From: Bacteroides mediterraneensis
GTDB lineage: Bacteria > Bacteroidota > Bacteroidia > Bacteroidales > Bacteroidaceae
Direction: 5' to 3'
DNA: 64,000 bases
Assembly (NCBI RefSeq): GCF_900128455.1
Contig: NZ_LT635783.1
Coordinates: forward strand, 1,638,919-1,702,918
Position numbers and translations under genes: made by a program. Position 1 is the stretch's first letter. Each line of letters opens with the position of its first letter. Below, in pieces: positions 1 through 8,501 of the stretch. The notes under the pieces are model-generated. The model was not told the origin of the DNA. It was given only the letters and a program-made list of their open reading frames with translations, and made no database searches.

Positions 1-196
1 TGATGTCGTGTGCTTCTGGGTTCATGGTAGAAACACGTTTGTTCTGCTTGTCCCAATGTTCCTGCAAGATGGAAGTCTTCAGGCTTACATCTGTTGCCTT
101 GTTATTGACTATAATGCGGAGCATGATTGTTGACTTACTGTCTTTTTGAAGCTTTCTACGTTTCAGATAGAAGTAGATGGAAAAACTATGTCTCAT
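1..196 (-). CDS. Tyrosine recombinase/integrase, N-terminal part (runs off the window)
   Basis: The minus strand has an ATG at 194-196 and an open frame of 65 codons to the window edge. The protein begins MRHSFSIYFYLKRRKLQ and continues with a core resembling the Arm-binding/SAM-like N-terminus of Bacteroides conjugative-element integrases (basic beta strands, then a 'I..VNNKATDVSLKTSI' type segment). Such enzymes integrate and excise the element by tyrosine-mediated strand exchange. The catalytic domain (R-H-R-Y) lies outside the window, so activity cannot be judged. The small HTH genes just upstream fit an int/xis module. The start is the first ATG after the stops upstream. Confidence 0.7.
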   Translation of the reverse strand, partial: MRHSFSIYFYLKRRKLQKDSKSTIMLRIIVNNKATDVSLKTSILQEHWDKQNKRVSTMNPEAHDI

Positions 197-574
197 AAGA
201 AATAAATATTAATTGTGTCCATATCACAGACGGATGCATAGGACACGGATAAGACATAGATTATGGTTTTGAGTGGAATGTAATATGTTGATTATTAATA
301 GTCTTGGATAAAACGCTATAGGAGAAGAAAATAAAGTAAATGCGTGACTTTCAGATATTTGTTAGGGTCATAGGAAAAGGTTCTAATCCGTTTGGGGGCG
401 GAACCTTATATTTTTTATCGCTAATAATCAGTTACTTATCTTGCTGTTTATCATTTAGTCCACCTATTTCACCTCGATTGAACTTCTTTGTTCTGCACTG
501 ATATACAACTCTTTGTCAGTACTGCAAAGATACGGATTTTTGCTTTGAAAATCAACGAAAATTCCAAGAAATGT
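197..574. other. Intergenic region upstream of the integrase; possible attachment region
   Basis: This is 378 bases of AT-rich DNA with no convincing gene. It contains a 7-bp inverted repeat (AAGGTTC at 377-383, GAACCTT at 401-407) followed by a T-rich tract, which could end transcription of the HTH genes. In Bacteroides elements the att core often lies next to int, but only one end is visible here and no duplicated core could be found. Confidence 0.3.
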
Positions 575-868
575 TTAACGGAATGCTTCCTGTCTGTTTT
601 TCTCAAGAAGTTCTTCTATATCAGATTCCCGATATAAAATTTTACCTCCAATCTGATAATAGGATAAGATTCCATTATTTCTATATTCTTGTAAAGTGCG
701 TCTTGATACTTTAAGGTAATTTGCCAATTCTGCATCATTCATATATCTATGCCCATTAAGTGTTGGGTTGTTGCTCTTCAGAATATTTTCGAGTCTTGTT
801 AGCGTATCTTTTAACCTATTGTATATCTGAATAACTTGCTCATTATCTTGGGTAATTACTTTGCTCAT
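575..868 (-). CDS. Excisionase-like helix-turn-helix protein (97 aa)
   Basis: Small DNA-binding protein of the MerR-like HTH_17/excisionase type. Residues 1-35 are a helical N-terminus and residues 45-90 hold the winged helix (LANYLKVSRRTLQEYRNNG, then YYQIGGKILYRESDIEELL). Proteins of this family in Bacteroides conjugative elements act as recombination directionality factors or regulators of excision. The gene overlaps the preceding HTH gene by 4 bases (ATGA), so the two are probably translationally coupled. It lies close to the integrase and points the same way. The precise role is inferred from family and position. Confidence 0.75.
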   Translation of the reverse strand: MSKVITQDNEQVIQIYNRLKDTLTRLENILKSNNPTLNGHRYMNDAELANYLKVSRRTLQEYRNNGILSYYQIGGKILYRESDIEELLEKNRQEAFR

Positions 869-1152
869 AATTTTCTGTTGTGTTTTTCAATGAACTTCTG
901 AATATCTTCTTTTTTATAATAAATCTTTTTCCCAATTTGAGAATAAGAGATTTGGTCTGTATCTCTAAGATTCTGTAATGTTCTTGGAGAAATTTTGAGG
1001 ATCAGGCAAACTTCTTGATTATCCAACCATTCCCCTATTGTTTTCTGTGAAGAAGCTGTAATCAATTTATCAATGGTATCAAGGAAGTTTTCAATTTCCT
1101 TTAATGTCTTTTCATATGTAGCTGTTTCAATTCCAATGATTTCCATATCCAA
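865..1152 (-). CDS. Excisionase-like helix-turn-helix protein (95 aa)
   Basis: Paralogue-like partner of the downstream HTH gene: a helical N-terminus, then an HTH_17 domain at about residues 40-90 (WLDNQEVCLILKISPRTLQN, YSQIGKKIYYKKEDIQKFI). The annotated ATG is followed two codons later by another ATG (MDMEIIG), and either could be used. A Bacteroides-type -7 box reads TACATTTG on the minus strand at 1169-1176, giving a very short leader. It probably forms the first gene of a two-gene xis-like operon. Confidence 0.75.
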   Translation of the reverse strand: MDMEIIGIETATYEKTLKEIENFLDTIDKLITASSQKTIGEWLDNQEVCLILKISPRTLQNLRDTDQISYSQIGKKIYYKKEDIQKFIEKHNRKL

Positions 1153-1168
1153 AAAAGTTGAGTTTGTA

Positions 1169-1176
1169 CAAATGTA
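1169..1176 (-). promoter_or_regulatory. Putative -7 box of the two-gene HTH operon
   Basis: CAAATGTA on the plus strand is TACATTTG on the minus strand and fits the Bacteroides -7 consensus TAnnTTTG, 17 bases before the start at 1152. A clear -33 box was not assigned. Confidence 0.45.
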
Positions 1177-1201
1177 TTTTGAATATGTATATGATACAAA
1201 A

Positions 1202-1241
1202 TGTTGTCATTAGGTGTCGTCAGGTAGCATCAGATGTCATT
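1202..1241. repeat. Four imperfect 10-bp direct repeats between divergent HTH genes
   Basis: Four consecutive 10-mers read TGTTGTCATT, AGGTGTCGTC, AGGTAGCATC and AGATGTCATT, with no bases between them. They share the pattern nGnTGTCrTy and are phased at about one helical turn. They lie between the divergent HTH genes, upstream of the left operon's promoter, and could be binding sites for those proteins. This is an inference from spacing only. Confidence 0.4.
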
Positions 1242-1465
1242 GTTGGTGGCTGTGTTAACCCGTTTCCAATTCTGTATTACATAGTTTACACTTTTGGTTT
1301 ACACTAAATATTAAGTAGAAAAAATATACGCCTGATTATCAGCGTCTAATAAGCTTGTTGATCTTTGTCTTAGATTCAGGCATACTATTTTCACTACTAT
1401 AAGTACATACTCTTAGAGTGCGCACGAAGAGAGTATCTATTTATTCATTTAATAACATTGGAATT

Positions 1466-1771
1466 ATGTCATATATAGATAATGAGATACTCGAAAGACT
1501 TATAGGAACCATGGTAGAGGGATTTGCCCGCATTGAAAAGAAACTGGATCAGATGAACCGTCTGAAAGAATGTATGAACGGAGACAGACTGCTTGATAAT
1601 GTGGATCTGGCAGAACTCCTTGGTGTGTCACAAAGAACCTTGGCACGTTACAGGCAAGAGGGCAAGATTAAATATTACTCGGTGGAAAAGAACGGGAAAT
1701 CATTCTATCTTGCCTCAGAGATACAGAGTTTCCTTCTCCAGCGAGGTAAGAACATAGTAAATAATAAGTAG
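1466..1771 (+). CDS. Excisionase-like helix-turn-helix protein (101 aa)
   Basis: Third HTH_17 protein of the module, transcribed away from the other two. A coiled N-terminus (EILERLIGTMVEGFARIEKK) precedes the winged HTH at residues 50-95 (VDLAELLGVSQRTLARYRQE, KYYSVEKNGKSFYLASEI). A longer frame from a GTG at 1418 exists, but the ATG at 1466 is preferred because related proteins begin a few residues before the coiled segment and the extra 16 residues (RTKRVSIYSF...) look unrelated. Role in element control is inferred. Confidence 0.7.
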   Translation: MSYIDNEILERLIGTMVEGFARIEKKLDQMNRLKECMNGDRLLDNVDLAELLGVSQRTLARYRQEGKIKYYSVEKNGKSFYLASEIQSFLLQRGKNIVNNK

Positions 1772-1779
1772 CAAATAGA

Positions 1780-1822
1780 ATAAGTGACCGTATTCTGATG
1801 GAAAGATGATACGGTCACTTAT
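1780..1822. terminator. Bidirectional terminator between convergent genes
   Basis: A perfect 14-bp inverted repeat (ATAAGTGACCGTAT at 1780-1793, ATACGGTCACTTAT at 1809-1822) sits in the 54-base gap between the HTH gene and the convergent ThiF gene. Confidence 0.65.
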
Positions 1823-1825
1823 GCA

Positions 1826-2602
1826 TTACACTGGGATTGCGGTCATTTTCAATGTATCCAGATTGACATAGACACCGCGATACAGTGTCTTTCCTTCCTT
1901 GAACATTCTCCATAATATGTCACATCCGATATGTGCCAGTGTGGAGTTGATGAACAAATCCTGTTTTTCCAAAGCTTCCGCCAGAGAACAGCTTGGTCCT
2001 GATTCCTTTTCCTTGATTTTTGCATAGTCCACTTTCTCGGTGATGACATTCATTTTAGGCATGGGAATATATTCCTGTGAAGAAGGTTGGAGAACTTTCT
2101 CACGTACCGTCCCGATGATGACCTGTCCTTTTGTCTGGCTGTTCCCAAAATCCATCCAGTATATGGGAGCCGAATGGTCACTGAAGTTTTCTTTGCGGAC
2201 TTTCTTCAGGAACTTCCAAAGCGTAAGACGTGAACGTATATTGTCCGTACAGGTTATGATGATATTTGCTGTGCTTTCTCCAGAAAAGTTCCTGGTGGGG
2301 AAACATTGCGGTTCTGCAGTCCATGCGTATCCGAAGAAACGGTTGATGCGTGTGACAAGTGATACAGCCTTGTTCAGTCCCAGTTCCGTCTCACTGAAAA
2401 GCTGGCGTCCTATATTGGCTTGGCTTACTGTGTCGGGATCGAATACGGTGACATGCAGTCCGGGATGGCCCAATGCTTGAAGTGCCATACTCATGCGTGC
2501 CAGATTGGTTATCACTTGTGAGCCGGTACCTCCGGCTCCGATGACGAATACCGTTACCGGATGACGCGGATTGAGCAGGTAGCGGTCGGTAAAATGTATT
2601 GG
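1826..2602 (-). pseudogene. PRTRC-system ThiF family protein, 5'-truncated
   Basis: The reading frame matches the ThiF-like member of the PRTRC gene set found on plasmids and conjugative elements. It carries an adenylation Rossmann core (VFVIGAGGTGSQVITNLARM) and then LHVTVFDPDTVSQANIGRQL. Codons remain open back to about 2602 (IHFTDRYLLNP), but an in-frame TAA lies immediately upstream at 2603-2605 and no ATG precedes the glycine loop. The first few codons have therefore been lost at a junction near 2602. A GTG at 2513-2515 could start a 229-aa product, but that would lack the nucleotide-binding loop. No other PRTRC gene is visible. Best read as a relic at the element boundary. Confidence 0.7.
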
Positions 2603-2907
2603 TTAAAATTATAGTGTTATATAACGATAGCCTCCTTTTGATTATACGGCTAGCATCATGTTGCTTGTAGTTAATTCCTATAATCTTCATTTTAATTTTA
2701 ATCAGTTTACTACCACATTTTTTCAGATGAATTTTCAAGGCGATAGTCATAAAGAAAATTCTCCTTAAGAAAGGAACAAATACGATTATAAAGCAGTATT
2801 GGAATTTATCTTTAATGGAATAGATAACTTAAAAAATAATGCAAGTGTCATATTTCTTACACTGATTATTTCGATAAAATGTTTTTTTTGCAAAAAAATG
2901 TATATAT
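2603..2907. other. AT-rich junction/leader region upstream of nrfH
   Basis: This is 305 bases without a convincing gene. The left end is the break of the ThiF gene. The right end must hold the nrf promoter, but no perfect TAnnTTTG box was seen, only T-rich sequence just before the start. A chimeric open frame on the minus strand crosses the junction and is not considered real. Confidence 0.35.
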
Positions 2908-3468
2908 ATGATATTATCTAAAAGGCAGAAAATAATAACAGCCATCATGGCTGGAACTATAGTAGGAGGTGGATTATTTTTCCTTTATATGTTGAGGGCG
3001 CATACTTATCTTACTGATGAACCTTCAGCTTGTGTGAATTGTCATATTATGTCCCCTTATTACGCTACATGGATGCACAGTTCTCATTCAATAAATGCTA
3101 CTTGTAATGATTGTCACGTTCCTCATGAGAACTTTGTAAAGAAATGGACTTTTAAGGGAATGGATGGAATGAAGCATGTTGCAGCTTTTCTGACAAGTTC
3201 TGAACCACAGGTCATACAGGCACATCCTGCAAGCTCACAAGTAATAATGAATAACTGTATACGATGCCACCAGCAACTTAATACTGAATTTGTGGAAACA
3301 GGACGTATAGACTATATGATGTCTGAAGTTGGAAAAGGGAAAGCATGTTGGGATTGCCATAGGGAGGTACCTCATGGAGGTAAAAACAGTCTCTCTTCCA
3401 CTCCCAATGCGATAGTTCCACTACCTGAATCACCCGTACCGGAATGGCTTAAGAAAATGAAGAAATAA
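2908..3468 (+). CDS. nrfH: Cytochrome c nitrite reductase, membrane tetraheme subunit NrfH
   Basis: NapC/NrfH-family quinol dehydrogenase (186 aa) that anchors NrfA to the membrane and passes electrons from menaquinol to it. One N-terminal membrane segment (about residues 8-29) is followed by four CxxCH heme sites at residues 42-46, 66-70, 117-121 and 147-151. The length is normal for NrfH. nrfA starts 19 bases downstream and the cytochrome maturation genes follow, forming one operon that acts on the periplasmic side. Confidence 0.95.
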   Translation: MILSKRQKIITAIMAGTIVGGGLFFLYMLRAHTYLTDEPSACVNCHIMSPYYATWMHSSHSINATCNDCHVPHENFVKKWTFKGMDGMKHVAAFLTSSEPQVIQAHPASSQVIMNNCIRCHQQLNTEFVETGRIDYMMSEVGKGKACWDCHREVPHGGKNSLSSTPNAIVPLPESPVPEWLKKMKK

Positions 3469-3487
3469 TAAAATAAAACTATAGTAT

Positions 3488-4963
3488 ATGAACAATAATT
3501 TTAAATCTTGGCATGGATGGTTGTTGTTTGGTGTTTCAATGACCGTTGTTTTTTGTTTGGGACTTGCTGTTTCTGCATTGTCTGAACGCAGGGCAGAAGT
3601 GGTAAGCATATTTAATAACAGAAAAAATCCTATGAAGGGTATTGTACCTCAGAATGAGAAGTTCCAGAGTGATTTCCCGAGAGAATATCAGACTTGGACA
3701 GAAACTGCCAATACTGATTTTCAGAGTGAATTTAATGGAAACGTAATGGTTGACGTCCTAGAACAACGTCCTGAAATGGTCATTCTTTGGGCTGGTTATG
3801 CTTTCTCAAAGGACTATTCTACACCGCGTGGACATATGCATGCAATAGAGGATATACGAGCAACATTACGTACCGGTTCTCCGGAAAACGAAAATGACGG
3901 TCCCCAGCCTTCTACATGCTGGACATGCAAGAGTCCTGATGTCCCACGTATGATGCAGGAAATAGGTGTTGATTCATTCTATAATAATAAGTGGGCTGCT
4001 TTTGGCTCTGAGATTGTAAATCCTATAGGATGTTCAGACTGTCACGATGCAGAAACTATGGATCTTCATATAAGCCGTCCGGCTTTGATTGAAGCATTTG
4101 CACGTCAGGGAAAAGATATAACAAAGGCAACACCGCAGGAAATGCGTTCTTTGGTCTGTGCGCAGTGCCATGTGGAATATTACTTCAAAGGGGATGGAAA
4201 ATATCTGACATTTCCTTGGGACAAGGGTATGACAGTGGAAACAATAGAACAATATTATGATGAGAACAATTTCTCTGACTATACACATGCCTTAAGCCGT
4301 GCTCCTATTATCAAGGCACAACATCCTGATTATGAAATATCCCAGATGGGAATTCATGGACAGCGTGGGGTATCATGTGCAGACTGCCACATGCCGTATA
4401 AGAGTGAAGGTGGTATGAAGTTCAGTGACCATCATATCCAGAGCCCTCTTGCCATGATAGACCGTACATGTCAGGTTTGCCACCGTGAAAGTGAGGAAAC
4501 TTTGCGTAATAATGTTTATGAACGTCAGCGTAAGGCTAATGAAATAAGAAACCGTCTGGAAGAAGAACTGGCTTCTGCACATATTGAAGCCAAATTTGCA
4601 TGGGACAAGGGAGCTACGGATAATGAAATGAAGCCTGTTCTAAAGCTTCTTCGCGAGGCACAGTGGAGATGGGACTTTGGAGTAGCATCACACGGAGCAG
4701 CATTCCATGCGCCTCAGGAAATACAGAGAATCCTTTCGCATGGACTTGACAGAGCCTTACAAGCGAGATTGTCTATTTCCAGGATATTGGCAAAGCATGG
4801 ATATACGGACAATGTACCTATGCCTGATATTTCAACCAAGGAAAAGGCTCAGAAATTTATCGGATTGGATATTCCAGCAGAGAAAGCTGCAAAGGAGCGT
4901 TTTATGAATAAGACTGTACCAGGTTGGTTGAAAGAGGCAAAGTCTAACGGACGTATTATTTGA
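3488..4963 (+). CDS. nrfA: Ammonia-forming cytochrome c nitrite reductase NrfA
   Basis: Periplasmic pentaheme enzyme that reduces nitrite to ammonium with six electrons and can also reduce NO and hydroxylamine. The protein is 491 aa with an N-terminal hydrophobic signal/anchor (about 10-30). The diagnostic catalytic heme motif CWTCK is at 144-148 and the four ordinary CxxCH motifs are at 182-186, 224-228, 297-301 and 328-332. An Arg before the catalytic heme (RGHMH), a Tyr after the third motif (VEYYF) and the His in IIKAQHPDYE match the expected active-site residues. It follows nrfH directly; the stop nearly abuts the ResB-like gene. Confidence 0.97.
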   Translation: MNNNFKSWHGWLLFGVSMTVVFCLGLAVSALSERRAEVVSIFNNRKNPMKGIVPQNEKFQSDFPREYQTWTETANTDFQSEFNGNVMVDVLEQRPEMVILWAGYAFSKDYSTPRGHMHAIEDIRATLRTGSPENENDGPQPSTCWTCKSPDVPRMMQEIGVDSFYNNKWAAFGSEIVNPIGCSDCHDAETMDLHISRPALIEAFARQGKDITKATPQEMRSLVCAQCHVEYYFKGDGKYLTFPWDKGMTVETIEQYYDENNFSDYTHALSRAPIIKAQHPDYEISQMGIHGQRGVSCADCHMPYKSEGGMKFSDHHIQSPLAMIDRTCQVCHRESEETLRNNVYERQRKANEIRNRLEEELASAHIEAKFAWDKGATDNEMKPVLKLLREAQWRWDFGVASHGAAFHAPQEIQRILSHGLDRALQARLSISRILAKHGYTDNVPMPDISTKEKAQKFIGLDIPAEKAAKERFMNKTVPGWLKEAKSNGRII

Positions 4964-4968
4964 TATTT

Positions 4969-6192
4969 ATGTGGAAGAATACTTGGGGAGTAAAAGAAGG
5001 AATAATGACCTGTGGCGGATTGATAGCCATAGGTCTTATTTTGCATCTATTTACGGGGGCTGTTGACTGGAGCAGTTTTGCTTGGCCACTTAATATCTGT
5101 ATTTTAACAGTGTATGTAGTGGTTTTGATAATGCTTTATATTTTAAGGAAAAAGCTATATTTTGTTCGTTGGACAATGTCGTATAATGCAGCTGTACCAT
5201 CATTGATAGCAGTTGTATTTCTGACATTCCTTATGGGGATGATAAAACAGATGCCGTCTTCTGTTTCTTCGGACGGATTTTCCATATTTAACAGTATGCT
5301 TTCTTTTTGGCCTTTCATTCTGGTTTATATTTGGATGACTTCAATAGTGGGGCTAGTTTCTATAAAATATTTGTTCTCATTTCGTGTTGCCAGAATACCA
5401 TTTCTGCTAAATCATTTAGGGTTGTTTATAGCTTTGGTTTCAGCTACTTTGGGAAGTGCTGACATGAAGAGGCTGACTATGAATACCCGTATTGGTCAGA
5501 CTGAATGGCGTGCTACAGACATTAACGGGAATTTACATGAATTGCCGTTAGCCATAGAACTAAAGGACTTCAGTATAGACGAATACCCACCGAAACTGAT
5601 GCTGATAGATAATTCTACAGGAAAGGCTTTACCATATGATAAACCTGAACACCTTTTGCTGGAAGATGGGGTAAATTCAGGTAAGCTGTCAGAGTGGAAG
5701 TTTGAAATATTGGACAGAATAGAAATGGCTGCATCAGTATCAGGAGAAGATACTGTAAGGTATGTTGAATGGCCAAGTACCGGAGCCACTTATGCTGTAA
5801 ACGTGAAGGCTGTTTCCTGTGATGGGAAACGAACTGCAAGTGGTTGGGTAAGCTGTGGAAGTTTTCTGTTCCCATATCAGGCTCTTCGCCTTGATAGTAT
5901 TTGCAGTCTGGTAATGCCGGATAGAGAACCCAGACGTTTCTCTTCAGATGTAGTTATATATACAGAAAGCGGAAAAAAACAGGAAAAAACAATAGAAGTA
6001 AACAAACCTGCAGATATAGAAAACTGGAAGATTTATCAGTTGAGTTATGATGAAAGCAAAGGACGTTGGAGTGATATAAGTGTTTTTGAACTGGTTTTAG
6101 ATCCTTGGCTTCCGGCTGTTTATGTAGGAATTATAATGATGATGTTTGGTGCTGTGTGTATGTTTGTCACTGCCCAAAAGAAAAATAATTAG
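4969..6192 (+). CDS. ResB-like cytochrome c biogenesis protein
   Basis: Membrane protein of the system II cytochrome c maturation type (407 aa). It has hydrophobic helices at about 10-30, 40-60, 72-90, 105-125 and 140-155, a large extracytoplasmic domain rich in beta structure (about 165-370), and a last helix near the C-terminus (LPAVYVGIIMMMFGAVCMFV). With the CcsA protein encoded next it would deliver heme to apocytochromes. A TTG at 4960 would overlap nrfA's stop, but the ATG at 4969 is the normal start. The nrf-ResB-CcsA order is common in Bacteroidota. Confidence 0.85.
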   Translation: MWKNTWGVKEGIMTCGGLIAIGLILHLFTGAVDWSSFAWPLNICILTVYVVVLIMLYILRKKLYFVRWTMSYNAAVPSLIAVVFLTFLMGMIKQMPSSVSSDGFSIFNSMLSFWPFILVYIWMTSIVGLVSIKYLFSFRVARIPFLLNHLGLFIALVSATLGSADMKRLTMNTRIGQTEWRATDINGNLHELPLAIELKDFSIDEYPPKLMLIDNSTGKALPYDKPEHLLLEDGVNSGKLSEWKFEILDRIEMAASVSGEDTVRYVEWPSTGATYAVNVKAVSCDGKRTASGWVSCGSFLFPYQALRLDSICSLVMPDREPRRFSSDVVIYTESGKKQEKTIEVNKPADIENWKIYQLSYDESKGRWSDISVFELVLDPWLPAVYVGIIMMMFGAVCMFVTAQKKNN

Positions 6193-6205
6193 AAAATAGG
6201 GAAAT

Positions 6206-6997
6206 ATGATGAGTTGGGACTGGTTTATATATTTTGCCATAGCGTCTGTATTGTTCTGGATTATAGGTTCATGGAATGCTTTTAAAGAATTCAAAATACG
6301 AGCATGTACATTTACTTTTATAGGACTTCTTGTCTTTGGAACATTTATAGTCTTGTTGTGGTATTCATTGGAGAGACCTCCTTTGCGCACAATGGGAGAG
6401 ACCCGTCTGTGGTATTCTTTTTTCCTGCCATTTGCTGGGTTGATTACCTATATGAGATGGAGGTATAAATGGATACTTGGATTCAGTACTATACTGTCTG
6501 TAGTATTCATTTGTGTAAACATTCTTAAACCTGAAATTCACAATAAGGCTTTGATGCCTGCGTTGCAAAGCCCATGGTTTGCTCCTCATGTCATTATATA
6601 CATGTTTGCTTATGCTATGCTTGGGGCTTCGGCCATAATGGGAATTTATCTTTTATGGATAAAGAAAAATCAAGGCGATGTCAAAGAAATGGCCTTGTGT
6701 GATAACCTGGTATATGTCGGATTGTCATTCATGACTCTAGGTATGTTGACCGGAGCATTATGGGCAAAGGAAGCATGGGGACATTACTGGTCATGGGACC
6801 CAAAAGAAACATGGGCTGCAGTTACATGGTTTTCATATCTCACATATATACATATGAGGATAGGAATGCATAATAAACGGAAAGCATCCTTGTATGTTTT
6901 ACTGTTATCGTTTGTGTTTCTGCAGATGTGCTGGTGGGGAATAAATTATTTGCCGTCTGCACAAGGTAGCAGTATACATACTTATAATATGAACTGA
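6206..6997 (+). CDS. ccsA: Cytochrome c biogenesis protein CcsA (heme handling)
   Basis: A 263-aa multi-helix membrane protein with the tryptophan-rich WWD heme-handling signature (WGHYWSWDPKETWAAVTW, residues 191-208) and flanking histidines at about 128 and 216 as candidate heme ligands. With the ResB-like protein upstream it forms the system II heme export and ligation machine, here presumably for the nine hemes of NrfHA. The start carries two adjacent ATGs (6206 and 6209). The gene is 13 bases downstream of the ResB-like gene. Confidence 0.92.
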   Translation: MMSWDWFIYFAIASVLFWIIGSWNAFKEFKIRACTFTFIGLLVFGTFIVLLWYSLERPPLRTMGETRLWYSFFLPFAGLITYMRWRYKWILGFSTILSVVFICVNILKPEIHNKALMPALQSPWFAPHVIIYMFAYAMLGASAIMGIYLLWIKKNQGDVKEMALCDNLVYVGLSFMTLGMLTGALWAKEAWGHYWSWDPKETWAAVTWFSYLTYIHMRIGMHNKRKASLYVLLLSFVFLQMCWWGINYLPSAQGSSIHTYNMN

Positions 6998-7013
6998 TTA
7001 AACCTTATGATTT

Positions 7014-8300
7014 ATGAGAAGAAGAAACTTATCTATGTTGATAGCATTCTTATTTATAGGAAATGTATCAATCTCTTATGCCCAGGAAGAAAATAACGAA
7101 AAAGACAAATTTTTTGTTTCGGCCCAGATTCGTACAAGAGGTGAATACCGTAATGGAGCATTGTATTCACGTAATGAAGGTGATCCGCCGTCCGGTTTTA
7201 TAAATGAACGTGCCAGACTTTCATTGGGATATGAACGTCAACGCCTTTCTCTGAAATTCTCTGCTCAGCATGTAGGTGTATGGGGACAGGATGCCTTGGT
7301 GGATAAGAACGGCCGTTTCATATTGAATGAAGCATGGGCTGCATTTGAATTTAATGATTATTGGTTTATGCAGTTGGGAAGACAGGCTCTTTCGTATGAC
7401 GATGAGCGTATTCTCGGAGGGTTGGACTGGAATGTAGCCGGACGTTATCACGATGCTCTGAAAATTGGATATAGAAAAAATGGGCATCAGCTTCATGGTA
7501 TATTTGCATTTAATCAGAATGACGAGAATGTTATAGGAGGAACATTCTATGATAGCAGCAAGACAAAGCTGTATAAGAATATGCAGACTTTATGGTATCA
7601 TTATGATTTTGCTTCAACCCCTTTACAGTTTTCAATTATGGCAATGAATCTTGGTCAGGAGGGAGGCGATGCTGAGTCAAGAAAATCTGACACTCAATAT
7701 ATGCAGACATTCGGAACATACATTAAATATGCTCCCGGCCAATGGAATTTATCCGGTGCATTTTATTATCAGTTCGGCAAGAATGTATCATCACGTTCAG
7801 TATCAGCTTTTATGGGTAGTGCACGTGCTTCATATAATATAAATAAAAGCTGGTCTGTAAATGTTGGAACTGATTACTTGAGTGGAAATGATAAGTCTGA
7901 CGGAACATATAAGGCTTTCAACCCATTATATGGAACACACCATAAGTTTTATGGGGCAATGGATTATTTCTATGCTTCTGATTTTATTGGAGGTTATAAC
8001 CCAGGGCTTTCCGATACTCAGATTGGAGTTGGTTATAAGGTGTCTTCTTCAGTATCGATGGGAATGAATTATCATTATTTTGCTACAGCTGTGAAACTTG
8101 AAAATCTGGAACGTTCATTAGGATCTGAAATTGATTATCAGCTGGACTGGAAGATAATGAAGGATGTAAGTTTGTCTTTAGGCTATTCTGTAATGTTCGG
8201 GACTTCAACAATGGATATTGTAAAAGGAGGTAACCATAACAGCTGGCAAGACTGGGGATGGATATCACTGAATATAAACCCACAAATCTTTTGTAAGTGA
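7014..8300 (+). CDS. Alginate-export-family outer-membrane beta-barrel (porin-like)
   Basis: A 428-aa protein with a signal peptide (residues 1-23, ending SISYAQ) and then alternating amphipathic strands typical of an outer-membrane barrel, ending in an aromatic/hydrophobic tail. Segments such as INERARLSLGYERQ and FMQLGRQALSYDDERILGG are characteristic of the alginate_exp family. The substrate is not shown by the sequence. As the last gene of the nrf operon it could admit nitrite or another small solute to the periplasm. A strong hairpin lies about 115 bases downstream. Confidence 0.8.
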   Translation: MRRRNLSMLIAFLFIGNVSISYAQEENNEKDKFFVSAQIRTRGEYRNGALYSRNEGDPPSGFINERARLSLGYERQRLSLKFSAQHVGVWGQDALVDKNGRFILNEAWAAFEFNDYWFMQLGRQALSYDDERILGGLDWNVAGRYHDALKIGYRKNGHQLHGIFAFNQNDENVIGGTFYDSSKTKLYKNMQTLWYHYDFASTPLQFSIMAMNLGQEGGDAESRKSDTQYMQTFGTYIKYAPGQWNLSGAFYYQFGKNVSSRSVSAFMGSARASYNINKSWSVNVGTDYLSGNDKSDGTYKAFNPLYGTHHKFYGAMDYFYASDFIGGYNPGLSDTQIGVGYKVSSSVSMGMNYHYFATAVKLENLERSLGSEIDYQLDWKIMKDVSLSLGYSVMFGTSTMDIVKGGNHNSWQDWGWISLNINPQIFCK

Positions 8301-8415
8301 CGATTCCTGTATGAGTTTTGGTGGTAATTATTCTGAATTCAAGTTTCGATAATAAAATGTATATTAAACAGAACGCTCAATTGAGTAAATTACATATAAT
8401 TTACTGTAAGTAGAA

Positions 8416-8479
8416 AATAGAAGACCTGGCAAATAGTCATGAAATAAAAGTAAATGAGCTATTTGTCAGGTCTTCTATT
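8416..8479. terminator. Bidirectional terminator between the nrf operon and the crp/fnr gene
   Basis: A 21-bp inverted repeat with one mismatch spans 8416-8436 and 8459-8479 (AATAGAAGACC... and its complement). It sits between convergent transcription units. Confidence 0.75.
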
Positions 8480-8501
8480 ATAATTGAAATTAATCTTGAT
8501 A

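Noticed and set aside
377..407. Attachment site for the integrase
   Set aside because: The 7-bp hairpin is too short and no duplicated core could be found with only one element end in view.
2391..2750. 119-aa minus-strand open frame crossing the ThiF break
   Set aside because: The first half is AT-rich non-coding sequence and the second half is the ThiF gene in the wrong frame.
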